Translations under genes and position numbers: made by a program
Origin: Lachnospiraceae bacterium
GTDB lineage: Bacteria; Bacillota; Clostridia; Lachnospirales; Lachnospiraceae
Assembly (NCBI GenBank): GCA_017619615.1
Contig: JAFZRY010000010.1
Span: 1 to 64,000 of the forward strand
Reading direction: 5' to 3'
Length of the DNA: 64,000 nt
In this document: positions 16,517-24,117 of the stretch, piece after piece
How the letters are laid out: every line of letters begins with the position of its first letter
Position numbering within the stretch: position 1 is the first letter of the stretch
The notes under the pieces: generated by a model
What the model was told of the DNA's origin: nothing
Databases searched by the model: none
The model's input: only the letters and a program-made list of their open reading frames with translations

Positions 16517-17398
16517 TCAGCCTTCCATCCAGGCCTCGAAATAGATCCGCGTGCCTTCCTTGACGCTCAGATCGGCGCCGGTGCTCTGGATCATGTAGCC
16601 GATCAGCTGGACCGGGATCGCGGGATTCTTCAGCTTGAGTTCCCGCTTCCGCGAGCGCGCCATTTCGGCGACCACTGCGCGCAGGTCCGCCTCGCCGTAC
16701 GCTTCCCGGTAAAGCTCCGCGTCTTTGCGGCGGCGCCGCAGGCAGCAGGCGTTGTGCGCCTTCTGCAGGAGCACGGAGATCCCGCAGGTGGCGGGCAGGA
16801 TGATCACCGCTGACAGCCAGAGCGGGACCCGCGTGGCGAAGCCGTAAAAATCGTTCCAGCCGCCGTTGTCCTCGCCGATCACGACCACCATCACGACGTA
16901 CACCGCCGCGTAGATCACCACCGGGATCATCGCCAGCCCGGCTTCCCGCTTCCGGATCAGGTGGCTGTTGATGAAGCAGCAGTACGTGATAATGGACACT
17001 ACGGGGCAGACCCCGTGCAGGAAAAAGCGCGAGCCGCTGAAAATCAGGATGAACCCTTTGACCGGCGCCAGGATGCAGAGCGACACCAGAAACGTCAGCG
17101 CGACCGCCGTCACGGTGACGTGCATCATCACCACCACCCAGTCCGGCAGATGATAATTGCCCGTCCGGAGTCCGTCGATCGTATACGGCAGGCAGAGCAT
17201 CATGGACAGCCCCGCGATGATGTTCGAATTGACCGTGAACATGCAGAACGTGCGGATCCCCATATGGTCGAAGTTTTCGTCGTACAGCGTCACCAGGTTC
17301 ATGGTCACGCCGATGATGACGCAGACGGCCACGACGGCCGCACCGATCATCGCGAACAGGCACTGCATCCGGTTGCTGCGGATCGCCGGATCTTTCAT
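16517..17398 (-). CDS. Pr6Pr-like integral membrane protein, paralogue 1
   Basis: 293 residues. Six or seven hydrophobic helices with the motif T-F-C-M-F-T-V-N-S-N in the second to third helix region fit the Pr6Pr / FAR-17a-AIG1-like membrane family. A cytoplasmic tail (about 215-293) follows, ending in a conserved soluble segment. The protein at 47602 is a close paralogue along its whole length (D-E-N-F-D-H-M-G-I-R-T and G-E-x-N-G-G-W-N-D-F-Y-G-F-A-T-R blocks in both). Function is unknown; eukaryotic relatives in the superfamily include lipid hydrolases. It is a single-gene unit with its own promoter and terminator. Confidence 0.75.
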   Translation of the reverse strand: MKDPAIRSNRMQCLFAMIGAAVVAVCVIIGVTMNLVTLYDENFDHMGIRTFCMFTVNSNIIAGLSMMLCLPYTIDGLRTGNYHLPDWVVVMMHVTVTAVALTFLVSLCILAPVKGFILIFSGSRFFLHGVCPVVSIITYCCFINSHLIRKREAGLAMIPVVIYAAVYVVMVVVIGEDNGGWNDFYGFATRVPLWLSAVIILPATCGISVLLQKAHNACCLRRRRKDAELYREAYGEADLRAVVAEMARSRKRELKLKNPAIPVQLIGYMIQSTGADLSVKEGTRIYFEAWMEG

Positions 17399-17439
17399 GA
17401 GACACCTCCTTGGGAGCGGGAGAGTAGTATCAAAAACAT

Positions 17440-17468
17440 ATTATAACATTTTCCGGGAAAGGTTGCAA
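17440..17468 (-). promoter_or_regulatory. Promoter of the Pr6Pr-like gene
   Basis: On the minus strand TTGCAA (17463-17468), 17-bp spacer, TATAAT (17440-17445). It is back to back with the plus-strand promoter at 17473. Confidence 0.8.
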
Positions 17469-17472
17469 ATGC

Positions 17473-17501
17473 TTGCGGATATTCTCTTCAGGGTGTATAA
17501 T
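17473..17501 (+). promoter_or_regulatory. Promoter of the metallophosphoesterase gene
   Basis: TTGCGG (17473-17478), 17-bp spacer, TATAAT (17496-17501). The -35 boxes of the two divergent promoters are only 4 bp apart, so a regulator could act on both. Confidence 0.75.
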
Positions 17502-17528
17502 CCTGGCCGTTGAAAGGTGGCGCCCCTG

Positions 17529-18188
17529 ATGAAGATCCTTGCCGTATCCGATGAAGAATGTCCCGCACTGTGGGACTTTTATACGCCCGGCCGGCTGGCC
17601 GGTTATGACCTGATCCTGTCCTGCGGGGATCTCAAGCCCGCCTATCTGCGCTTTTTGGTTACGATGAGTCATGCCCGGCTTCTGTACGTTCACGGCAATC
17701 ACGACATCCGCTACGCGCAGGACCCGCCGGAAGGCTGCGACGAGATCGACGGGAAGCTCGTGACCTACAACGGCGTCCGGATCCTCGGCCTCGGCGGCTG
17801 CCTCCGGTATCACGAAGGGCCGCACCAGTACACGGAAGCCCAGATGGCGCGCCGCATCCGGCGGCTCCGCCGCGACCTCCGGAAAACGGGCGGCGTGGAC
17901 ATCGTGATCGCCCACACGGCTCCGAAAGGCATCGGGGACCTGGAGGACCCGGCCCACCGCGGTTTCCAGGCGTTTGTGGACCTGATAGACGAATATCAGC
18001 CCGCGCTTTTCCTGCACGGGCACATCCATCAGCGCTATGAGCACGACCTGCAGCGGGAATACCGCCGCGGGAATACGCGGGTCATCAACATTTCCGAACG
18101 GTATGAGCTCGAATACGCGGCGCCGTCCGACAGGAACGCGGATATCGTCCGGATCACCAGGACCCGGGGACTGTTTGACATCATCTGA
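17529..18188 (+). CDS. Metallophosphoesterase, variant first motif
   Basis: 219 residues from ATG 17529 (AAGGTGG 8 bases upstream; a GTG at 17517 overlaps that ribosome site). Calcineurin-type motifs are S-C-G-D-L-K, V-H-G-N-H-D, I-A-H-T-A-P and L-H-G-H-I-H. The first motif, normally D-x-H, reads V-S-D-E-E-C, so a metal-ligand His is replaced by Glu. This seems to be a family trait rather than decay, since every other motif is intact. Substrate unknown. It converges on and overlaps the GNAT-AlkD gene by 8 bp. Confidence 0.85.
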   Translation: MKILAVSDEECPALWDFYTPGRLAGYDLILSCGDLKPAYLRFLVTMSHARLLYVHGNHDIRYAQDPPEGCDEIDGKLVTYNGVRILGLGGCLRYHEGPHQYTEAQMARRIRRLRRDLRKTGGVDIVIAHTAPKGIGDLEDPAHRGFQAFVDLIDEYQPALFLHGHIHQRYEHDLQREYRRGNTRVINISERYELEYAAPSDRNADIVRITRTRGLFDII

Positions 18189-19350
18189 GGCCTTTCAGAT
18201 ACTCCTTGTGCGCCTCGGTGACCCGATAGCTTTCCAGGGCCTTCTGAATGGCCTTTTTGTGTACCCAATCATCCAGCCGGTGCTCCTCGAAGTACGGGAC
18301 GGTCTCGTCATACCGCTTCGCGAGTGCCGTGGCAAAGTACCAGGCGATCATCATTTTCAGGTAATAATCTTCGCCCTTCTTTTTCGCGACAAGCTCCGGG
18401 TATTCTTCCCGGAAATCCTCATCCAGGAATTCATTCATCAGCATGCGGATCCCGAAGCGGGCCGTGTACACGTGCTCCGATGCGATCCACTTTTTGATGT
18501 AAGGCAGAAGCTTCTGACGGTTTTTCCTGAACGTTTTCGGGGTCGACTGATCCGATACCGGCCAGCAGTCGACATAGGGGAGGAATTCTTCCACGGCCTG
18601 CACGCACGCGTCGAAATCCCGGATCATCGCGATGACGAAGAAATGGATCAGGTTCTCCTCGTAATACCGGTGCGGCAGCGCCTGCAGGAACGCTTCCCGC
18701 TCAGGACTTTCGAAGACTTCTTTGGCGATCTGCCGCATATCGGGTGTGCGGACGCCCAGGATCGTTTCCGGCGGGATGTTCGGGACCAGTTTGGTCTGGA
18801 ATTCCCGGTAGGCATCGTCTTTCACTTCCGCCAGGCGGTCGTAAAGAGTCACGGCCGGCCATAAGTCTCTGCGCAGTTCCATATAGACAGATCCCGGCTC
18901 TTCGTCTTCTGAAATCAGATGCTCAGGGAAGTCTTTCTGCTGAAATCCCAGTCTTTTGTATAGTGCAAGGGCTTTCCGGTTCTCCGGGTCCGGATCCACC
19001 CAGACCGTCTCCGCGCCGTTCCGGAACGCTTCCCGGATAGCATGCGACAGTCCGGCCGCCGCAATGCCGCGCCCCCGCGCGAACCGGAACAGTTTGATGT
19101 CCAGCGCGGCGCTCCGGTGCTCTGCGTCGATCTCGTAGAAGGATTCCCCGCAGTATTCTCCGTCCTCGAATATCGAATAATGGTTCACGGCAGGCCTGCG
19201 GGACGCGATTCGCCGGAACCATTTCTGCATCTGTTCATCTGTCTGGGTGAATCCGTCAGGGAACCCGACGTATTTCATAACGTCCCCCTCGGCCCACAAC
19301 CGCCGGATATTGCTGAGATCTGCAGCAGTCGTTTCTTTCACTTCGATCAT
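18181..19350 (-). CDS. GNAT acetyltransferase fused to AlkD-like DNA alkylation repair protein
   Basis: 389 residues. Residues 1-165 are a GNAT acetyltransferase (acetyl-CoA loop R-G-R-G-I-A-A-A-G, then N-R-K-A-L-A-L-Y-K-R-L-G-F). Residues about 170-389 are a DNA alkylation repair protein of the AlkC/AlkD HEAT-repeat type, with G-V-R-T-P-D-M-R, F-V-I-A-M-I and D-C-W-P-V-S-D, which in AlkD relatives remove bulky or positively charged alkylated bases. Free-standing versions of the C-terminal part are common in Clostridia. Whether the two activities are linked is unknown. Confidence 0.87.
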   Translation of the reverse strand: MIEVKETTAADLSNIRRLWAEGDVMKYVGFPDGFTQTDEQMQKWFRRIASRRPAVNHYSIFEDGEYCGESFYEIDAEHRSAALDIKLFRFARGRGIAAAGLSHAIREAFRNGAETVWVDPDPENRKALALYKRLGFQQKDFPEHLISEDEEPGSVYMELRRDLWPAVTLYDRLAEVKDDAYREFQTKLVPNIPPETILGVRTPDMRQIAKEVFESPEREAFLQALPHRYYEENLIHFFVIAMIRDFDACVQAVEEFLPYVDCWPVSDQSTPKTFRKNRQKLLPYIKKWIASEHVYTARFGIRMLMNEFLDEDFREEYPELVAKKKGEDYYLKMMIAWYFATALAKRYDETVPYFEEHRLDDWVHKKAIQKALESYRVTEAHKEYLKGLR

Positions 19351-20534
19351 TTTATGCCTCCGCAGCAGGCTCCCCTGGGGGCCCGCTTGATTTTAAAAAC
19401 TGTCAGAACCCGTATGCCGCGATCCCGGCGGCTGCGGACAGGCAGATCAGCAGGATCGGTGAAATGCCGCCTTTCCGGACCTTCCGGGAGCCGAAATAGA
19501 CCGCCCCGAGGACCAGGGTCAGGATCAGCGGACGGACCGGCACCGCGCCGTCCCGTAGAACGATGCCGTTCCGGAAGATCATCCAGACGCCGGTGGCGAG
19601 GATGATCCCGATCATGCACGGCTTTAGTCCGCGCAGAATTGCCTGTACGTAAGGGTTCTTCAGCGCGGTCTTCAGGAGCGCCGTCACCAGGAGGATGATA
19701 ATAAAGGACGGAAGGACGACGGCAAGCGTGGCAATCAAAGACCCGGCGATCCCGGCCTGCAAACTGCCGACGTACGTCGCCAGGTTCACCATGATGGGCC
19801 CCGGCGTGCTTTCGCTGACCGCGACCATGTAGGTCAGCATCTCGTCGTCCAGCCAGCCGTAGGAGAGGACCACGTCGCGGATCAGCGGGATCGCGGCGTA
19901 CGCGCCGCCGAAGGCGAAACAGCCCACCTTGAGGAAGCCGATGAACAATTCCCAGAGGATCATTTCCCGGCACCTCCTTTCGCCGCGGGCTTTTAACCGT
20001 GAAAAGGAGCAGGCTGACCAGCCCCGCGGCCAGCATCAGAATGATGGAGGAGATCCGGACGGAAAAGATATTGATCAGCAGCATGGCCGCGAAAGCGCAG
20101 AGCATGAACGCCCGGGGCATCGGCTTTTTCTGCATCTTCCGCAGCATTTTGAGCGCGGCGTCCAGGATCAGGATGCCGACGGCGATCTTGATCCCCTGGA
20201 AAGCGTGCGCGATCCAGCCGATCTCCAGGAACCGGTCCAGGAACACGGAGATCACGTAAATGATGCAGAAAGAGGGGAGGATCATCCCGACGGTCGCCGC
20301 CACGGCGCCGGCGAAGCCTTTCTGCTTATACCCGACGTAGGTGGCGCAGTTGATGGCGATCGGCCCCGGCGTGGATTCCGCGATCACGGTGATGTTCATC
20401 ATCTCATCGTGCGTGATCCACTGCTTCTTCTCCACGCAGGCGTTTTCGATCAGCGCGATCATGGCGTAGCCGCCGCCGAACGTGAAAAGGCCGATTTTGG
20501 CGAAATTCAGAAAGAGCTCCGGAAGAAGATTCAC
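19347..20534 (-). CDS. Chromate transporter, first subunit, reading past its normal end
   Basis: Start GTG at 20534, with GGAGGAG 8 bases upstream and a GTGA overlap with the arsR stop. Residues 1 to about 190 are a complete short-type chromate transporter half (L-F-T-F-G-G-G-Y-A and E-S-T-P-G-P-I-A-I-N). Relatives stop here, but this frame runs on for about 200 codons, out of frame, across the whole second subunit gene, giving an Arg/Gly-rich nonsense-like tail. A TGA in the neighbouring frame overlaps the second subunit's ATG (ATGA), so a 1-2 base indel near the 3' end probably removed the natural stop, or the assembly has an error. Substrate may be chromate or another oxyanion. Confidence 0.7.
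   Translation of the reverse strand: MNLLPELFLNFAKIGLFTFGGGYAMIALIENACVEKKQWITHDEMMNITVIAESTPGPIAINCATYVGYKQKGFAGAVAATVGMILPSFCIIYVISVFLDRFLEIGWIAHAFQGIKIAVGILILDAALKMLRKMQKKPMPRAFMLCAFAAMLLINIFSVRISSIILMLAAGLVSLLLFTVKSPRRKEVPGNDPLGIVHRLPQGGLFRLRRRVRRDPADPRRGPLLRLAGRRDADLHGRGQRKHAGAHHGEPGDVRRQFAGRDRRVFDCHACRRPSVLYYHPPGDGAPEDRAEEPLRTGNSARTKAVHDRDHPRHRRLDDLPERHRSTGRRGAGPSADPDPGPRGGLFRLPEGPERRHFTDPADLPVRSRRDRGIRVLTVFKIKRAPRGACCGGIK
19403..19963 (-). CDS. Chromate transporter, second subunit
   Basis: 186 residues, about six helices. Short-type ChrA half with C-F-A-F-G-G-A-Y-A and E-S-T-P-G-P-I-M-V-N. It begins at ATG 19963 with AAAGGAGG ahead, so it is translated independently of the overlapping long frame. 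Two short halves of opposite topology normally form one transporter. Likely co-transcribed with arsR. Confidence 0.9.
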   Translation of the reverse strand: MILWELFIGFLKVGCFAFGGAYAAIPLIRDVVLSYGWLDDEMLTYMVAVSESTPGPIMVNLATYVGSLQAGIAGSLIATLAVVLPSFIIILLVTALLKTALKNPYVQAILRGLKPCMIGIILATGVWMIFRNGIVLRDGAVPVRPLILTLVLGAVYFGSRKVRKGGISPILLICLSAAAGIAAYGF

Positions 20535-20857
20535 GGCTTCGCCTCCTCCCGGAATTCGCACTGGCAGACCCGGGGATCGCGGCAGAGCGCGAGGGACTGC
20601 GTCTTCATCTGCTCAAAAGCGCCGCACAGCGCGTCAAGCGCTTCCTGCTTCGGAAGATAGTGGATGTGATAGCCGTACCGTTCCCCGTACACAAGGTCCG
20701 CTTCCTTCAGCACTTTTATGTGCTGGGAAACGGCCGATTCGGTTATGCCGAGTTTTTTGGAAAGCGAACGGCAGCAGTGCTTTCTGACGAGAAGTTGCTG
20801 AAAAATGGAAAGCCTGGTCGGTTCCCCCAGGGCTTTCAGCATCGCGGATAGATCCAT
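20531..20857 (-). CDS. ArsR/SmtB-family transcriptional regulator
   Basis: 108 residues. Winged helix with L-K-A-L-G-E-P-T-R-L-S-I, recognition helix I-T-E-S-A-V-S-Q-H-I-K-V-L-K and a Cys-containing H-C-C-R segment plus a C-terminal C-R-D-P-R-V-C-Q-C, which could bind a metal or sense oxidation. It is the first gene of an operon with the chromate transporter halves (GTGA overlap) and is probably their autoregulated repressor. AAAGGAG precedes ATG 20857. Confidence 0.9.
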   Translation of the reverse strand: MDLSAMLKALGEPTRLSIFQQLLVRKHCCRSLSKKLGITESAVSQHIKVLKEADLVYGERYGYHIHYLPKQEALDALCGAFEQMKTQSLALCRDPRVCQCEFREEAKP

Positions 20858-20887
20858 GAGTCACTCCTTTGATTTAGCGGTGACTTA

Positions 20888-20916
20888 ATTATAAGACGTG
20901 AATCTGATTTAGTCAA
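20888..20916 (-). promoter_or_regulatory. Promoter/operator of arsR-chromate operon
   Basis: On the minus strand TTGACT (20911-20916), 17-bp spacer, TATAAT (20888-20893). The -10 region sits inside a CTTA-TAAT-TAAG inverted repeat (about 20883-20896), a candidate ArsR site. Confidence 0.75.
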
Positions 20917-20953
20917 CGCTTAAGCAAGGATGGACCGACCTTGAAAAGGCCTG

Positions 20954-21733
20954 CTATTCCCGGATCCCCTTTGCCGCAAACATCCCGTATTCCTTGGGAA
21001 CATGCAGAACGCCGCCGCGCATGTTTTTCTCCAGCACTGACCGGAGCCTGTCCCGGGGGATGTCCCGGATGTAGGAAAAGCCGGGCAGAGAATAGATGTA
21101 GTCGATCAGGTCATCCGCATCAGTGACTTCGAGGGCGTCTTCATACAGCAGTTTTTGCACGTCTGAAAAGTACTCCGCCAGTTTTTCTTGTCCGTTCTGC
21201 AGGGTGAAACTATAATTGTGAGCGCTGCGGACGGGGAAACCGTCCAGCAGTTGCTCGATATATTCCATCATACCGTTTTCGCCGTATGTGGCGCAATAAA
21301 AAGTCCCGTTATCCTTCAGGACCCTTCGCACTTCCCGCAGTGCCCGGAGAAGATCCGGGACGTGGTAGAGCATCATGTTTGCGATCACGACGTCAAATTC
21401 CCGGTCGGGAAAAGGAATGTCCTCGATATCGATGACGCGGTATTCAATGCTGGAATGATTCCTGAGTTTTTCTTTCGCCGCATCCAGCATGCCTTCGGAA
21501 AGGTCCGAAAGGATCAACCGGGAGCAGCGTCTGATGACGCTGTCTTTCCCCAGCCACATTTCCCCGCTGCCGCATCCGAGCTCCAGGACGGACATGCCTT
21601 CGCGGATCCGGTAATGGGAAAAGATCCAGTTCCCGAAGCCCTGCTTGTTGACGGAATATTTGCTGTGGAGCGCAATACGGGTGTTCAGTTTGTCCGCAGT
21701 ACCGTACTGTTCTTTGACCGTTTTGTTATTCAT
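20954..21733 (-). CDS. Class I SAM-dependent methyltransferase
   Basis: 259 residues from ATG 21733, which overlaps the deaminase stop as ATGA; a longer open frame upstream is a shadow of the deaminase gene. SAM motif I is V-L-E-L-G-C-G-S-G-E, followed by D-L-S-E-G-M-L, D-I-E-D-I-P-F and H-V-P-D-L. It is a UbiE/Methyltransf_11-like enzyme; the acceptor is unknown. Translational coupling to the deaminase-like gene suggests a shared small-molecule pathway. Confidence 0.87.
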   Translation of the reverse strand: MNNKTVKEQYGTADKLNTRIALHSKYSVNKQGFGNWIFSHYRIREGMSVLELGCGSGEMWLGKDSVIRRCSRLILSDLSEGMLDAAKEKLRNHSSIEYRVIDIEDIPFPDREFDVVIANMMLYHVPDLLRALREVRRVLKDNGTFYCATYGENGMMEYIEQLLDGFPVRSAHNYSFTLQNGQEKLAEYFSDVQKLLYEDALEVTDADDLIDYIYSLPGFSYIRDIPRDRLRSVLEKNMRGGVLHVPKEYGMFAAKGIRE

Positions 21734-22713
21734 GGGGTTACGCTTCGATATGCTCCGGCTTCGCAGGTTTCCTGCGCAAGCGGCTTCAGTCCGTTCTTCC
21801 GGATATCGTCCAGTTCCTCCGCCTCCAGGCAGCCGCTCTGATACAGCCGCAGGTATTCTTTGGAGACGTCCGAACCGAAGATCAGGACGTCGTCGGAATT
21901 GACCGTTACGTCGACGCCGCTGCGGTACAGCCGGGCGATGGGATGCGACTGCAGGTCCCGGACCCTCCCGAGGAGATAATTGCTGGTGGGGGTGATGTTC
22001 AGGCGGATGTGATTGTCGGCCAGGAAACGGACCGCGGAAGGATCCTCCACCGCCGCGATCCCGTGCTGTACCTCGTCCAGTTCCAGGCACTCCACTGCAC
22101 GGCGTACGTCGTCCGCGGTCCCCCATTCGCCGACATGGGCTTTCAGCCGGAGACCCTCCGACTTTGCGCGCCGGTAGATGGACTGGAAGTTTTCGATGGG
22201 CTGTGCGAATTCGTCCCCGTACAGGTCGACCGAGTAAAACGCCTTGCATCCCCAGAAATGGGAGAGGCAGTCTTCCAGATAAGCGGTATCGCAGTGGCGG
22301 GAGAGGCCGATCTGGAGGCGCAGTTCGATATCCGGAGCGATCTCCCGGTGCGCCGTATCAAACGCGGCGACCAGTTCTTCGACGTTTCCGTAGAAAAACT
22401 CTCCCAGGCCCCACACGTCCTCGCCGATCTCCAGGATCGTGACGCCGTCTTCCGCAGCCTGCGCAAAGGCCGCCTGTATCAGCAGCCGGCGCCCTTCGGC
22501 GGTGTCGGACAGGTTTGCCAGATTGCGGGAGGCCCAGGCGTGCATCTCAGTCATGGAACGGAGAGGGGTTCGGAGAGGCCGGATGTCTTTGCCGGTATGT
22601 TCGCGAAGATAACGGCGGCTTCCGCCCAGGACAAAGTGGTTGTGCAGGTCAGCTTTAGGAAACCTGCGGACAGATTCAAGATCACCGCATTTCAGTGCTT
22701 CTGTAAATTGCAT
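21730..22713 (-). CDS. Adenosine deaminase-family amidohydrolase
   Basis: 327 residues. Metal and catalytic motifs of the ADA family: K-A-D-L-H-N-H, A-H-V-G-E (His and catalytic Glu; family usually H-A-G-E), a H-G-I segment and T-V-N-S-D-D. Specificity may not be adenosine, since the motifs differ from canonical Add. CAAAGGAG precedes ATG 22713. It overlaps the methyltransferase by 4 bp. Confidence 0.82.
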   Translation of the reverse strand: MQFTEALKCGDLESVRRFPKADLHNHFVLGGSRRYLREHTGKDIRPLRTPLRSMTEMHAWASRNLANLSDTAEGRRLLIQAAFAQAAEDGVTILEIGEDVWGLGEFFYGNVEELVAAFDTAHREIAPDIELRLQIGLSRHCDTAYLEDCLSHFWGCKAFYSVDLYGDEFAQPIENFQSIYRRAKSEGLRLKAHVGEWGTADDVRRAVECLELDEVQHGIAAVEDPSAVRFLADNHIRLNITPTSNYLLGRVRDLQSHPIARLYRSGVDVTVNSDDVLIFGSDVSKEYLRLYQSGCLEAEELDDIRKNGLKPLAQETCEAGAYRSVTP

Positions 22714-22774
22714 CAGAACTCCTTTGTTATGCCATGGGCGGAAAACAGCCGCAGATCATCTCTTATGCAAATGG

Positions 22775-22819
22775 AAAATGCAGGCAGATCAGCGGGATCC
22801 GTTGACATACCTGCATTTT
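22775..22819 (-). terminator. Hairpin terminator after the AT-rich orphan gene
   Basis: AAAATGCAGG (22775-22784) and CCTGCATTTT (22810-22819) pair around a loop that itself holds a small CGG/CCG stem. Read on the minus strand it ends in TTTT. Confidence 0.6.
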
Positions 22820-22831
22820 TGTTGGATCAAA

Positions 22832-23368
22832 TCACACGTATTTTGAGAAAACACTTACATATCGGCTGTCAAACGTGACGGATGTGATCCTTGAAAAAGG
22901 TATTTCATAAGGATCATCCTGCCATATTCCGTCTGCATCAAAATGACGGAACAGTACTTTCGTTTTTAACACTTTCTCAATACTGCCTATCCAGTAATCC
23001 CACTCTTTTTCTTCAAGGCTTTCATGTTCGATGATGATGTTCTTTTTTAGTTTTTGTAATGACAGAAAAGTGCTGTGCCAATCTGAAAGATCGATATCCG
23101 GAGCAACTATGCCGTCAAGAACCTTTTCTGCTTTTAAGATCTCGACACATTTATCATCTTTGAATTCGAGTTTTTTAACATCGCTGAATCTGCGTATTGA
23201 AAAGCCATCTATAATAAAATCATCTTCTTTTGCCGCAAGAAACAGTTTCTTGCTTGCCGCAAAAGGAAACCAGTACGTATAATAAGCGTCGTATTTCAAA
23301 TAAAGCCGGATGAGCGGCTTTTGCCCTATTGATTGTTGAAAGAAGTCGATCATCGCAGATTTAGTCAT
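22832..23368 (-). CDS. Unrecognised AT-rich orphan protein
   Basis: 178 residues from ATG 23368 (AAAGGA upstream). I recognise no family. The protein is soluble, rich in Lys, Phe, Ile and Tyr, with alternating charged and aromatic segments, as in small immunity-like or SMI1-like proteins, but no diagnostic motif. Its GC content is far below the neighbours (many AAA, TTT, ATA codons), which suggests recent transfer. It lies right next to the 3' side of tRNA-Ser and has its own flanking terminators. Confidence 0.75.
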   Translation of the reverse strand: MTKSAMIDFFQQSIGQKPLIRLYLKYDAYYTYWFPFAASKKLFLAAKEDDFIIDGFSIRRFSDVKKLEFKDDKCVEILKAEKVLDGIVAPDIDLSDWHSTFLSLQKLKKNIIIEHESLEEKEWDYWIGSIEKVLKTKVLFRHFDADGIWQDDPYEIPFSRITSVTFDSRYVSVFSKYV

Positions 23369-23392
23369 AATCAAGTCCTTTCGATTTAAAAC

Positions 23393-23424
23393 AGGGTTGC
23401 TGTTTCTGTTAAAACAGCAACCCT
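23393..23424 (-). terminator. Terminator after tRNA-Ser
   Basis: A 13-bp perfect stem AGGGTTGCTGTTT / AAACAGCAACCCT with TGTTTT following on the minus strand. Confidence 0.85.
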
Positions 23425-23432
23425 TCCGTGAG

Positions 23433-23518
23433 CGCAGCGGGAGGGATTCGAACCCCCGTGCGGTTGCCCGCAAACTGATTTCGAGTCAGCCCCGTTATGA
23501 CCACTTCGATACCGCTGC
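23433..23518 (-). tRNA. tRNA-Ser(CGA)
   Basis: Acceptor arms GCAGCGG (5' end at 23518) and CCGCTGC pair fully; anticodon loop CT-CGA-AA; long variable arm with GCGGGCAACCGC; T arm GGTTCGAATCC. CCA is not encoded. Confidence 0.95.
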
Positions 23519-23566
23519 CTGTATGTTTAACTGCTTCCGGCCTCCGGCCTTCCGCAGTATTTTTTG

Positions 23567-23803
23567 TTAGTTGTCCCCGCCCGTGATGAACTTATCGTGC
23601 TGCTTCGCGAAGTACCGGACTTCGGGCAGGTCCCTGGCGGGGATCCATTCCTCCGTATAGCCGCATTCACTGCAGATATACCGGTCCAGAGGGACGTAGG
23701 TGGAAAAGCTCAAAGGGAAGAATCTGTTGTTTACAGCGGTGCTGCCTTCGATCAGGATGATCTTTCTGCTGCCGCATTTCGGGCAGGTGACGGTGTTTTT
23801 CAT
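23567..23803 (-). CDS. Small zinc-ribbon protein
   Basis: 78 residues from ATG 23803 with GGAGG upstream; the longer open frame reads into tRNA-Glu and is not credible. Two CxxC pairs (C-P-K-C near residue 7 and C-S-E-C near residue 47) form a zinc ribbon. The middle is hydrophobic and aromatic. Function unknown; it lies between the tRNA-Glu and tRNA-Ser genes on the same strand. Confidence 0.75.
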   Translation of the reverse strand: MKNTVTCPKCGSRKIILIEGSTAVNNRFFPLSFSTYVPLDRYICSECGYTEEWIPARDLPEVRYFAKQHDKFITGGDN

Positions 23804-23839
23804 ACGGTTCCTCCGCGGGCTTTGGCGGCCCGATAGGGA

Positions 23840-23865
23840 AAAGGAACAGCTTCCGCTGTTCCTTT
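23840..23865 (-). terminator. Terminator after tRNA-Glu
   Basis: AAAGGAACAGC / GCTGTTCCTTT with a 4-base loop; the minus strand continues TTTTCCC. Confidence 0.75.
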
Positions 23866-23869
23866 CTCG

Positions 23870-23941
23870 CAGTCCGTAGGGGAATCGAACCCCTGTTTCC
23901 GCCGTGAGAGGGCGGCGTCTTAACCGCTTGACCAACGGACC
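23870..23941 (-). tRNA. tRNA-Glu(CTC)
   Basis: Acceptor GGTCCGT (5' end 23941) pairs with ACGGACT (one G-T); anticodon stem CCGCC/GGCGG with loop CT-CTC-AC; T arm GGTTCGATTCC. Confidence 0.95.
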
Positions 23942-23944
23942 GTG

Positions 23945-24018
23945 TCGAGGCGACAAGATTTGAACTTGCGACCTCTGCGTCCCGAACGCAGCGCTCTACC
24001 AAGCTGAGCCACGCCTCG
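23945..24018 (-). tRNA. tRNA-Pro(CGG)
   Basis: Acceptor CGAGGCG (5' end 24018) pairs with CGCCTCG; anticodon stem CTGCG/CGCAG with loop TT-CGG-GA; T arm AGTTCAAATCT. It is separated from tRNA-Glu by 3 bases, so both come from one transcript. Confidence 0.95.
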
Positions 24019-24029
24019 TTGCCTTGAAG

Positions 24030-24058
24030 AGTATATATGGTAAAGAAGGTTTTGTCAA
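24030..24058 (-). promoter_or_regulatory. tRNA-Pro/Glu promoter
   Basis: On the minus strand TTGACA (24053-24058), 17-bp spacer, TATACT (24030-24035), 11 bp before the tRNA-Pro 5' end. Confidence 0.85.
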
Positions 24059-24117
24059 CCGCTTTTTGAAAAATAATTGCGGGTGGGGAAAAAGGGGCGT
24101 CCTGCTGCGGCGAAAGA

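Noticed and set aside
23433..23518. tRNA-Ser as attachment site of a genomic island
   Set aside because: I could not find a repeat of the tRNA 3' end on the other side of the AT-rich gene, and no integrase is present.
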